A stretch of 64,000 bases of DNA, taken from assembly GCA_963797475.1 (NCBI GenBank), contig CAWCPR010000001.1, positions 2,990,500 to 3,054,499 on the forward strand. Reading direction: 5' to 3'. This DNA is from CAWCPR01 sp963797475 (GTDB lineage Bacteria > Chloroflexota > Anaerolineae > Anaerolineales > UBA4823). Below, one piece after another: positions 9,236 to 16,437 of the stretch. The notes under the pieces were generated by a model. That model was not told the DNA's origin, did not search any database, and saw only the letters and a list, made by a program, of their open reading frames with translations. A program made the translations under genes and the position numbers. Positions within the stretch are counted from its first letter, which is position 1, and each line of letters starts with the position of its first letter.

Positions 9236-10117
9236 ATGAACATCGGACCTTACCATGTCGTCGACCTCTCACCTGGGCGCCGTGTGTGGCTGAACACACT
9301 CGATCTATCTTGGCCAGCCCATAGCATCTACGGCATGCTGGAAGTGGATGTGACACTCGCCCGTCGGTTCATCGCGGAGTACAAGAGGCGCACCGGTGAG
9401 GCGCTGTCCTTCACCGGCTACCTGACTTTCTGCCTGGCCCGCGCGGTGGATGAGGACAAGTCGGTACAGGCCTACCTTAAAGGTCAAAAACAGCTCGTCC
9501 TGTTTGAGGATGTGGACGTTGGGTTGATGATCGAAGGCAAGATCGGGGAAAAGCACGCTTTAATGGGGTATGTCATCCGGGGCGCCAACCACAAGACGTA
9601 CCGGGAGATCCACCAGGAGATCCGCTCGGCGCAGTCGAATCCAGTGCCGCCGGGCAGAGGCATGCCCGCCTGGTACCGTTCTGCCATGCTGCTGCCGGGA
9701 CCCCTGTCCAGGCTGTTCAAGGCTCTGCTCGGCATGGCCATGCGCCGTGACCCGACGATTCCCGTGTCAATGGCAGGCACGATCAGCATATCCTCTGTGG
9801 GGATGTTTGGCGGAAGCCATAGCGGTTGGGGGCTTTCTCCCACACCCCAACCACTCGCTCTGGTGGTGGGAGGTACAGCTTTGAAGCCAGCTATCATCGA
9901 GGGACGAATCGAACCGCGTGAGATCCTCAATCTGACGGTGATGTTCAACCACGACGTGATCGACGGGGCTCCGGCGGCCCGTTTTACACGACGGTTGGTG
10001 GAGCTGATCGAGAGTGGATATGGACTATGCCAGGACCAAACCCAAACCGACCCCGGCAATCACGCAATCGGATTACAGACAGCGCAAGTAACTACACAGA
10101 ACGGGGTGATCCAATGA
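9236..10117 (+). CDS. Stand-alone 2-oxoacid dehydrogenase E2-type acyltransferase domain protein
   Basis: 293 aa from ATG 9236, preceded by GGAGGATACC. The fold is that of the E2 catalytic (chloramphenicol acetyltransferase-like) domain: the active-site motif near the C-terminus reads NHDVIDGAPAARF, matching HxxxDG with catalytic His and Asp, and ISISSVGMFG supplies the preceding strand. The lipoyl and E1/E3-binding domains that precede this domain in normal dehydrogenase complexes are absent, and no E1 or E3 gene is nearby. It may therefore act as a free acyltransferase on a CoA thioester. A longer reading to 9089 would overlap the preceding gene and lacks an RBS. Confidence 0.85.
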   Translation: MNIGPYHVVDLSPGRRVWLNTLDLSWPAHSIYGMLEVDVTLARRFIAEYKRRTGEALSFTGYLTFCLARAVDEDKSVQAYLKGQKQLVLFEDVDVGLMIEGKIGEKHALMGYVIRGANHKTYREIHQEIRSAQSNPVPPGRGMPAWYRSAMLLPGPLSRLFKALLGMAMRRDPTIPVSMAGTISISSVGMFGGSHSGWGLSPTPQPLALVVGGTALKPAIIEGRIEPREILNLTVMFNHDVIDGAPAARFTRRLVELIESGYGLCQDQTQTDPGNHAIGLQTAQVTTQNGVIQ

Positions 10118-10129
10118 GGGCCGTTATAT

Positions 10130-10537
10130 CTATTTACCCACCTTCAACAACCTGTTAAAGAAGGATCTGTACCTTGTAAGGGAGATGCGCAGGTCTTCGG
10201 TAGAGACTTCACTTCCTAACTTCCATTGATCTTCCAGGTAGGAACGTTCTTCCGCAAAAATCTCAGCAATGTTCTTGATCACTTCGGCAACCAGTTCATC
10301 AGCATCTCGCACGGATTCTTTGGGAGCATCGACAAATCTTGTCTGAATATCCAGCCAACGCGACCGAAAATCCTCTATCGTTTTAGCTTCAAACAATGGC
10401 TCAACTTCTTCCATCCCAAGGGATTCCTTTTGCTCACTGAGAACTTCATTATTAGTTTCGCGACGTTCTTTCAGTTCATCCGTTTCTGCAACAAGATCTG
10501 CTGTGCTTAATCGACTTTCTCTTTCTTCTTCGTTCAT
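10130..10537 (-). CDS. Uncharacterised acidic helical protein, paralogous to the upstream gene
   Basis: 135 aa, highly charged, predicted almost entirely helical with no membrane segment. Its core WLDIQTRFVDAPKESVRDADELV followed by a YRSFFNRLL tail matches the domain of its upstream neighbour (WRQTQALFVDQPNAAIRQANQLV), so the two are paralogues. This domain occurs in unnamed actinobacterial and Chloroflexota proteins with an N-terminal anchor; I know of no assigned function. ATG 10537 has GAAGGAGAAAATAG upstream and overlaps the previous stop (ATGA), so the pair is translationally coupled. Confidence 0.75.
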   Translation of the reverse strand: MNEEERESRLSTADLVAETDELKERRETNNEVLSEQKESLGMEEVEPLFEAKTIEDFRSRWLDIQTRFVDAPKESVRDADELVAEVIKNIAEIFAEERSYLEDQWKLGSEVSTEDLRISLTRYRSFFNRLLKVGK

Positions 10538-11112
10538 TCTATTTTCTCCTTCTGTTCAGTATTCTCAAGGACCTCACTGCCAAGGAGCTCTTTAAACAGA
10601 TTTCGGCAATGGATCATAGCTTGACGCATCTCTTCAGTGCTAAGCCCGTCTTGCTCGTTCTTTGCAGCAATTTCATTTACCAGTCGATAGTTCGAGATCA
10701 ATTCGGGATAATCAACCGACAAATCTGCAATGCGCTGCTCGGAATCAGCCACAGGATATCCTTTGGCTGTCATAACTTCTTTCACTAACTGGTTTGCCTG
10801 TCGTATCGCCGCATTGGGCTGGTCTACAAACAATGCCTGGGTCTGGCGCCAGGCATCCGCAAAACGCTCTTTCTGTTCCATCGAGAGTGGATGAAGATTC
10901 AATTGTTTGACATGCTCCAGGCGATCCGCGAGAGCCGATTCGGCCTCTTCTTTATCCCCCACTTGCTGAACCACGTGGTCGTATTCCGGGCCAAACTTTT
11001 GGTGCAATTTCTTCGAGCGCTGGCGACGGGCAAATATTACAGCCAACCACCCTCCGAATATCAATAAAACCAGCGCTGCGATAACGACCACAACTATCGA
11101 AGTTGTATCCAT
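10534..11112 (-). CDS. Membrane-anchored uncharacterised protein with FVDxP-type helical domain
   Basis: 192 aa from ATG 11112, chosen because AGGAGAG lies six bases upstream. The frame extends to 11166 without an RBS. Residues about 5-27 form one transmembrane helix (IVVVVIAALVLLIFGGWLAVIF) followed by positive residues RRQRSKK, so the rest is cytoplasmic. The helical domain has WRQTQALFVDQPNAAIRQANQLV, MTAKGYPVADSEQRIADLSVDYPELI and a YRLVNEIA helix. Related proteins are annotated only as hypothetical. It is coupled by a 4-bp overlap to a soluble paralogue, suggesting the two interact, perhaps in a membrane-associated stress or envelope function (inference only). Confidence 0.78.
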   Translation of the reverse strand: MDTTSIVVVVIAALVLLIFGGWLAVIFARRQRSKKLHQKFGPEYDHVVQQVGDKEEAESALADRLEHVKQLNLHPLSMEQKERFADAWRQTQALFVDQPNAAIRQANQLVKEVMTAKGYPVADSEQRIADLSVDYPELISNYRLVNEIAAKNEQDGLSTEEMRQAMIHCRNLFKELLGSEVLENTEQKEKIE

Positions 11113-11166
11113 TTCATCTCTCCTGACTTGATGTCCCTCTGAAGATTTGGCGGTGTGGCAGTGCAC

Positions 11167-11290
11167 GGGCGTTCTTCGCCCGCTTTTACCGCCTTATCTT
11201 TTTGTCTGAATTTAATATTAATAATATGAAACCGATCTGTAAATAGGGATTAACCCTAATTTGCCTTAAGGGATTTCCCTGCAATGATAA
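11167..11290. other. Short AT-rich intergenic stretch
   Basis: AT-rich gap with ATTAATATTAAT-like sequence near 11213. It presumably holds the promoter of the anchored helical-protein operon. No clear paired -35/-10 boxes were identified. Confidence 0.3.
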
Positions 11291-12539
11291 TTATGATATT
11301 TCAATCTGGCTGTTGATGATTGCGATCGCCTGTCCGACGCCGTCCTCGGCGCGGATGGCTTCTCCCAAAGAGGCGGCTCGCTGGCGCATATCCTGATCGG
11401 TCACAGCTTTTTCAATCGCATTCGCCAAGCTTTCAGCGGTCAACTTTCGCTGTGGAATGGGGGGTGGACCAACCCCCAACGCAGCCACGCGGCGGCCCCA
11501 GAAAGGCTGGTCGCCGACGAACGGGCAGATCACGGTCGGCTTGCCGGCGCGCAGCGCCGCCCCGGTCGTGCCCGCGCCGCCATGCTGAACGACCGCCGCT
11601 ACCTGGGGGAAGAGCCAATCATGCGGGGCGGCATCCAGGACAAAGGTGCCTTGCGGGGCGTTCTCCGCGGTCAGCCCTCCCCAACCGGTCGCGATAATTC
11701 CCCGCTGCCCGGCAAGCTTCAGGGCATTGAGAACGGTTTCCGTTTTGCGCTCCCCGCCATTCATGAACATGCTGCCGAATCCCATATACACCGGCGGCGA
11801 GCCTGCTTGCAGGAACTCGACCAGCGCCGGTTGTGGTCGCCAATCGCCGGGCGCATCCAAAAACCAGTATCCGGTGACCACCGACGATTCATCCCAGTCG
11901 GCAGGACGAGGCACTACAGATGGGCTGTAAGCATACAGCTTCGTAACCGGCTTGCCGCGCAGCCGGTCTTCGCCCTTCGGCGGCGGCAAACCGAGCCTAT
12001 CCCGGCGCCATTCGTTAATCGGGCGGCGGTACATCGTTGGCCCTATAGCCGCAAACAAGCGGTGGCTCATTTTGTTGAAGGGTCCCAGGTCGCGAAAGGG
12101 CAAGAACGGGCTGGGGAACTCTCGGGTTGGCGAGTAGAGCGGCGCGGGGAAAGAGGCGAAGGCCGGAACGCCCAATTTCTCGGCGATATGGATAGCCACC
12201 TAATGCTGCCGAATTATAGATCAGCACATCGGCCTTTTGAGCGCTGGCCCACTCATCCTCCAAGGTGTCGCGCGCCATGCGGATATATTGCCGCAGGAGT
12301 TTGATTGGATTGCCGCGTCCTTCCAGCGCAGACTTGCCCTCGGCTGTTTGGGCGGCTTTCAAGAAATCGCCGCGCAAAGCATCATGCTGCAGTCCATAAT
12401 CCATCACGAGCGGCTTGAATTCTGCCAGGGTCGCAATCGTCACTTCATACCCGGCTGCCTTTAACCCCAAACCCAGGGCGACATACGGCTGCACATCGCC
12501 GCGCGTCCCGAACGTCAAAATACAGATTTTCCTGGCCAT
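11291..12539 (-). CDS. UDP-glycosyltransferase (UGT/sterol glucosyltransferase-like), frameshifted
   Basis: GT1-family glycosyltransferase that would be 415 aa. The N-terminal half (12539 leftward) begins ARKICILTFGTRGDVQPYVALG, the acceptor-binding Rossmann domain typical of GtfB/UGT80-type enzymes. The C-terminal half has the nucleotide-sugar signature QHGGAGTTGAALRAGKPTVICPF and GDQPFWGRRV. The frame breaks at the GG of 12190-12191: deleting one base restores GGYHIAEKLGVPAF and an exact multiple of three. Such enzymes transfer a hexose from a nucleotide sugar to a lipid or natural product. Either an assembly insertion or a young pseudogene. It has no close operon partner except the S41 protease just upstream on the same strand. 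Confidence 0.85.
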
Positions 12540-12582
12540 TTTTAAAGGAGCGCTTGAACGTTGTTCTTAGCGTGATTGAGGA

Positions 12583-13720
12583 TCAATTCGATAATATCTC
12601 CACAGCCCTCTGCAGCGGTTCGTCGGTTTCCGTTGCCGGATCGTCGCTGACTTCGATCTGTGGCGGGACGCCGCGCCCATGATACCACTCTCCATTGGGT
12701 GAGAGCCACTTGGCTATCGTCATTTGCAGCAGGGTATCATCCACTAAGGGAATCGTGGCCTGGATCACGCCTTTGCCGAAGGAACTGCTCCCGATGGTTT
12801 TGCCCCTGCCGGATTCGGCGATGACGGCTGCGCAGGTTTCGGCAGCCGAATAGGTCGTCTTATCCATTAAGACCACCAGGGGGATATCCGCGAGCGATAG
12901 GCTTTCCTTTCGCATAAAACCGGACCGTTCGATCGTGGGTCAGCTCTGCGGAGAAGAGCAATCCATCTTTGATGAAATAACTGAGGATATCTTGGGCCGC
13001 CTGCATATCCCCACCTTCGTTATTGCGCAGATCCCAAATCAGGCCGATGGGTTTCTGCGCCATGAGCCCTTCGATGGCATCCTTCATCTGCTGGCTGGCT
13101 GTGCGATTGAATGCATTTAGCGATACATATCCGATCCCTTCCGGAAGCATGCGGGAATCGACATATTCTCGCACCTGGCGGACCAGGTCGAATTCGAGAA
13201 CCTGGTTATCGCGGCGGACCTTGAGATGCACCGTGGAACCTGGGGCGCCGCGGATCATCAAGCCGGTTTCCGATGAGTCCGTATCTTTATCCAATGTCAC
13301 ATTGTCAATCGCCAGAATGACGTCTCCAACCTGTAAGCCGGCCTTATCGGCAGTCCCGTTTGGGAAGACAATTGAGATGACGACTTGATCGGATTTTTTC
13401 TCCGCATACAGGCCGACCACTCCGGTTTGCCCGCTAAATGTGCTGGTGAAATTATGAGCGGCCTCGGGTTCTATCAGCTCTGCGTACGGGTCATCGATCG
13501 TGTCGAGCATACCCCGGATAGCGGCATAGGATAATTCGCTGCTTGACTGCTGGTTGAAAAATGAATCGCCCGCAATCCTGCGATAGGCGGCGTCAAGCAG
13601 TTTTTCATCCGAGCTTTCCCCCCTCCCATTGAACCAAAAACCGGCGCCGAAGGACAAGACGCATAAAGCAATCACACCAAGCAGCTTAAAGACTTGCTTT
13701 CGTTGAATATTTAATTTCAT
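12583..13720 (-). CDS. S41 carboxyl-terminal processing protease (frameshifted)
   Basis: Would be 378 aa after removing one base at the CC of 12906-12907. Residues about 10-30 are a signal anchor (KLLGVIALCVLSFGAGFWF). A PDZ domain follows at about 95-180 (GVVGLYAEKK, ADKAGLQVGDVILAIDNV). The S41 catalytic core has LRNNEGG, the nucleophile in TTYSAAETCAA, and the general-base Lys in GSSSFGKGVIQ. The family cleaves C-termini of extracytoplasmic proteins. Both catalytic motifs lie in the second fragment (12583-12915), so a real frameshift would inactivate it. It is 41 bp downstream of the HD-GYP gene, possibly the same operon. Confidence 0.87.
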
Positions 13721-13761
13721 GGGGAGGCTTCCAGGTTTGCAAAGGCCGCGTGGGTCAGGCC

Positions 13762-15420
13762 CTAATTCGATCGGGCCAGGGAGTTATCCAGGGACTGAAC
13801 ACAGGATGCGTCAAACAAAACGCCGGCTTGTTCATTCAGGTAGGACAGCACTTCCTCAACGCTCAACGCTTGCCGGTAGGGGCGGTTGCTGGTCATCGCA
13901 TCGAAAACATCTGCAACGGCAACGATTCGGCCCATCAACGAAATTTGCTTGTCCGTCAGTTTTGCGGGATACCCTGTTCCATCCAGCCGCTCATGATGCT
14001 CCAATATTGCCGGCCACATTGGGTCCAACAACTTAACCTGGCTCAGGATATTCACGCCAGTACGTGGATGCTCTTTCATTAATTCAATTTCTTCCAGATT
14101 GAGCATGCCGTTTTTCAATAAAATCGAATCCGGAATGCCGATTTTACCGATATCGTGGAGCAAGCTGCCAATGCGAATATCATTCACCAATGGTTCATCC
14201 AAGCCAAGCTCCAGCGCAATTAACACCGAATAATCGGATACACGTTGGGAGTGACCTTGCGTATAGGGGTCCTTGGCGTCAATAGCCGTAATCAATGATT
14301 TAATGACCCCCAGGAACAATTCTTCAGTGCTCTCATACATTTCGGCTACTTGCAGAAAGGTGCTGGCTTGATCGACGAGAATCCGCATCAACTGCGCATC
14401 CTCTTCCTGGAAAGAAGCACTGGGTTTGTTAAGCACCATCAGACCGCCGAGCACGTGCTTGCGATCCTCTGCACGATCCTGCGTAAGCGGCCCACTTCGT
14501 AAAGGCACGGTGATTGCCGAGCGGTTGAAATACGAGAATTCCCCTTCCTGCAAATTCGCCAGGCGAGTTTGCCGGCTGAAATTACTTCGGGTATGTTGGC
14601 TCGATCTGGATAATCTGGCCTGCCTGCCAGTATTTTCGGCAGATGAAGGCGCACGCCCTTGCTCCGGCGGCTGGTAAGCTACCTGAAAGATCATCTCGCT
14701 CGTCGTAGGATCGACCAGAAAGAGCGAGCTGCGTTCGGCATTCACCAGACGAGCTGCGTTTTCAGTTACCAGGTGTAATAAATGATTGCGGTCCAAGGTT
14801 CCGGCGACCTCTCCCAACATGTCCACCAGTGTCAGGAGGCGTTGGTTTGATCGCTGGACAGTATCGATTTCTCTGCGACGATCCAGCTCGCTTGCAAGGC
14901 GACTGCCTAAAACCAAAAGCAGGTCCGATTCAGCGTGTTGAAAATTGAAGATCTGGATGACGCCAAGCGTATGCCCCTTGTTGGCGACCGGTAAATTGAT
15001 CACGTTTTTCTTGCGAGCGGCGTTCACCGGATCCACCGTGCGCAGCCAATCTGGATCCGACGGCAAGTCGCCAATTACCATGACCCGGGTATCGCAGAGC
15101 GATATCCCTGGTAAGCCTTGTTGGCGGTTCAGACGCAAACCCACCAGATACTGGCTTTCAGCATCGCCGCGCACGTGCGTTAAGACTAATTCATCTGCAG
15201 CCGCATCCAGTTGAAAGAAATGAGCCGAATCGGCCAGGGTAATCTCGATCATCAGATCTAACATATCCTGGACCATGCGTGCGGATTCTGCTGCGCCCGC
15301 AATTTCATCGGCGCGCTCGATGGTGGACAGGAGCCATTCACGGCCCTGGCTAATTGGATGGCTATTTCCTGGAACTGACGTTTCTTGATCCTTCAGGCGC
15401 TGTTTGCCGGCATCCAACAT
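13762..15420 (-). CDS. GAF-GAF-HD-GYP cyclic-di-GMP phosphodiesterase
   Basis: 552 aa if started at ATG 15420 (AAGGG about ten bases upstream). The frame is open from GTG 15561, but that extension carries a perfect hairpin and no domain. Two GAF sensor domains come first (roughly residues 30-170 and 185-340). The C-terminal HD-GYP domain keeps all signature residues: HSQRVSDYS, LLHDIGKIGIPD, EHPRTGVNIL and HHERLDGTGYP. HD-GYP enzymes hydrolyse c-di-GMP to pGpG or GMP. It is next to a c-di-GMP riboswitch-controlled gene and in the same neighbourhood as two GGDEF genes, making it the likely local signal sink. Soluble: no membrane helix is seen. Confidence 0.92.
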   Translation of the reverse strand: MLDAGKQRLKDQETSVPGNSHPISQGREWLLSTIERADEIAGAAESARMVQDMLDLMIEITLADSAHFFQLDAAADELVLTHVRGDAESQYLVGLRLNRQQGLPGISLCDTRVMVIGDLPSDPDWLRTVDPVNAARKKNVINLPVANKGHTLGVIQIFNFQHAESDLLLVLGSRLASELDRRREIDTVQRSNQRLLTLVDMLGEVAGTLDRNHLLHLVTENAARLVNAERSSLFLVDPTTSEMIFQVAYQPPEQGRAPSSAENTGRQARLSRSSQHTRSNFSRQTRLANLQEGEFSYFNRSAITVPLRSGPLTQDRAEDRKHVLGGLMVLNKPSASFQEEDAQLMRILVDQASTFLQVAEMYESTEELFLGVIKSLITAIDAKDPYTQGHSQRVSDYSVLIALELGLDEPLVNDIRIGSLLHDIGKIGIPDSILLKNGMLNLEEIELMKEHPRTGVNILSQVKLLDPMWPAILEHHERLDGTGYPAKLTDKQISLMGRIVAVADVFDAMTSNRPYRQALSVEEVLSYLNEQAGVLFDASCVQSLDNSLARSN

Positions 15421-15495
15421 GCCTGTGATCCCTTTCAAATCGATGAGTGTTTTCCCAATAATTGGAGAAACTGGGGGCTTCCCTGTTAAGGGCCA

Positions 15496-15540
15496 GATGT
15501 GGGGTTGTTTGCAGACGAAGCCCGCAAACAACCCCACATC
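15496..15540. promoter_or_regulatory. Perfect 17-bp hairpin in the HD-GYP leader
   Basis: GATGTGGGGTTGTTTGC (15496-15512), 11-nt loop, and an exact reverse complement (15524-15540). On + it is followed by TCCTTTTTTCC, so it would work as an intrinsic terminator for rightward (antisense) transcription. On - it follows AAAAAAGGA and sits 76 nt before the preferred HD-GYP start, where it could structure the leader RNA. Confidence 0.7.
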
Positions 15541-15652
15541 TCCTTTTTTCCACTTTTCCACAGCTAAGCCGGAAAAGCGATCATGCTCCAGTTGAGAACA
15601 GGGTGCGTGATTTGAGGAGGCTAATTCGAATTTAAATCACTTATTCTCAGGT

Positions 15653-15916
15653 TTATCCGGACCACAGCCAGCCGCCGGACCAGAGCCAACCGCCCGACCA
15701 CAGCCAGCCACCTGACCACAACCAGCCGCCGGACCAGAGCCAACCGCCCGACCACAGCCAACCCCCGGACCACAGCCAACCACCAGACCAGACCAGGTTA
15801 CCCGCAATGGATTGATGTGAGGCGTTTGAAATGCGAGCCATGGCCATAGGAGCAAAGAGAGATGCCAGTACCAGCAGGCCGATGACGATGATGATTATTT
15901 TCTGGTTTTTACTCAT
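15653..15916 (-). CDS. Small secreted tryptophan-rich protein of seven GWLWSG repeats
   Basis: 87 aa. ATG 15916 is preceded by GAGGGAGAGAT (good RBS). Residues 1-27 are a classical signal peptide: charged MSKNQK, hydrophobic IIIIVIGLLVLASLF, and a likely AMA cleavage site. After a short linker the mature chain is WSG followed by seven exact copies of GWLWSG and a stop. Compared across the DNA units, Ser is TCT/TCC/TCG/TCA, Gly is GGT/GGC/GGG/GGA and Leu is CTG/CTC/TTG. Every difference is synonymous in this frame only, so the amino-acid sequence is under selection. It follows two c-di-GMP riboswitches and a terminator. I recognise no family. A membrane-active, matrix or surface-assembling peptide is possible, but the role is unknown. 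Confidence 0.85.
   Translation of the reverse strand: MSKNQKIIIIVIGLLVLASLFAPMAMARISNASHQSIAGNLVWSGGWLWSGGWLWSGGWLWSGGWLWSGGWLWSGGWLWSGGWLWSG
15656..15799 (-). repeat. 18-bp tandem repeat (seven units plus partial)
   Basis: Seven 18-bp units plus a partial unit encode the GWLWSG hexapeptides. Units differ only at positions that are third codon bases (or the Leu first base) of the secreted-protein frame. This is not recent slippage of identical units. Confidence 0.92.
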
Positions 15917-16074
15917 ATCTCTCCCTCAATCAAGTTTTTGATAGAGATTGATTAAATTTTGGATGTCGATAGGTTCCTACAGTTTCATACAGGTTGATCG
16001 ATTAATCGAATTCGTTTGATAATTGCAGCCCTCCTTTCAATTCAGTGGCTACCAGGTGCGCCAGATGAAGACCT

Positions 16075-16111
16075 AAAAAAAATCCCTACGGTGACCAGCT
16101 ACCATAGGGAT
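16075..16111 (-). terminator. Intrinsic terminator of the riboswitch expression platform
   Basis: Read on the minus strand: ATCCCTA and GGT pair with ACC and TAGGGAT around a short loop (16111 to 16082), directly followed by eight T (16082-16075). It lies between the second aptamer and the GWLWSG gene. The 5' half of the stem (CCTATGGTAGC) can instead pair with the 3' strand of the second aptamer (GCTACCTAGG, 16140-16131) with one bulge, so terminator and antiterminator are mutually exclusive. Confidence 0.88.
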
Positions 16112-16125
16112 GAAAATTTATATTC

Positions 16126-16230
16126 GTCCGCCTAGGTAGCCCGACCATCTTACGGTAATCGTTGTTCTTTACCGCTTAGACCGTAGCTTTGCGCCTTCAT
16201 CTTTTGATGAATTTGCCGTTTCTGTGCGAA
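16126..16230 (-). ncRNA. c-di-GMP-I (GEMM-I) riboswitch, downstream aptamer
   Basis: Read on minus: CGCACAGAAACGGCAAA, then a 6-bp hairpin (TTCATC/GATGAA) closed by an AAAA loop, then GGCGCAAAGC, GGTCTAAGCGG, a variable P3 arm, and a GATGGTCGGGCTACC 3' strand. These are the conserved blocks and spacing of the GEMM-I class. The base aligned with G20 of the Vc2 aptamer is G, favouring c-di-GMP over cGAMP. Its last strand overlaps the predicted antiterminator. Confidence 0.88.
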
Positions 16231-16235
16231 ATTTA

Positions 16236-16331
16236 TTGCCTAGGCAGCCAGGCTGTCATGCAAGGAGGAACCCTGATTAGACCCTTTAGCTTTGCGTCTC
16301 CATCTTTCAATGGATTTGCCGTTTCTGCGCT
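16236..16331 (-). ncRNA. c-di-GMP-I (GEMM-I) riboswitch, upstream aptamer
   Basis: Read on minus: GCGCAGAAACGGCAAA, then P2 (TCCAT/ATGGA) with a GAAA tetraloop, GACGCAAAGC, GGGTCTAA, the P3 arm, and ATGACAGCCTGGCTGCC. It matches the GEMM-I consensus and begins about 15 nt after the predicted transcription start. It lies directly upstream of a second copy, giving a tandem arrangement that sharpens or integrates the c-di-GMP response. Confidence 0.9.
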
Positions 16332-16351
16332 ATTGTTAAGATACTGTTAAT

Positions 16352-16380
16352 AATATACACAATTTTTCAATAAGAGTCAA
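16352..16380 (-). promoter_or_regulatory. Sigma70-type promoter of the riboswitch/GWLWSG unit
   Basis: On the minus strand TTGACT (16380-16375), a 17-bp spacer, then TATATT (16357-16352). The predicted start near 16345 is just ahead of the first aptamer. It is placed directly after the stop of the 2304-aa gene, making the small gene its own transcription unit. Confidence 0.8.
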
Positions 16381-16437
16381 GTCAAGACACTTACAGTTTT
16401 GTTATGCAGGCCTTATAAATAATCGGTTTCCCGGGTT

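Noticed and set aside
12540..12582. RBS-like AAAGGAG on + near 12546
   Set aside because: No open + frame follows; it lies between two minus-strand genes.
15656..15799. CRISPR-like array
   Set aside because: Units are contiguous 18-mers without spacers and encode protein; no cas genes are present.
15637..15855. Alternative Gly/Cys-rich frame through the 18-bp repeats
   Set aside because: Unit-to-unit changes are non-synonymous there, it has no signal peptide, and it lacks a good RBS, unlike the GWLWSG frame.
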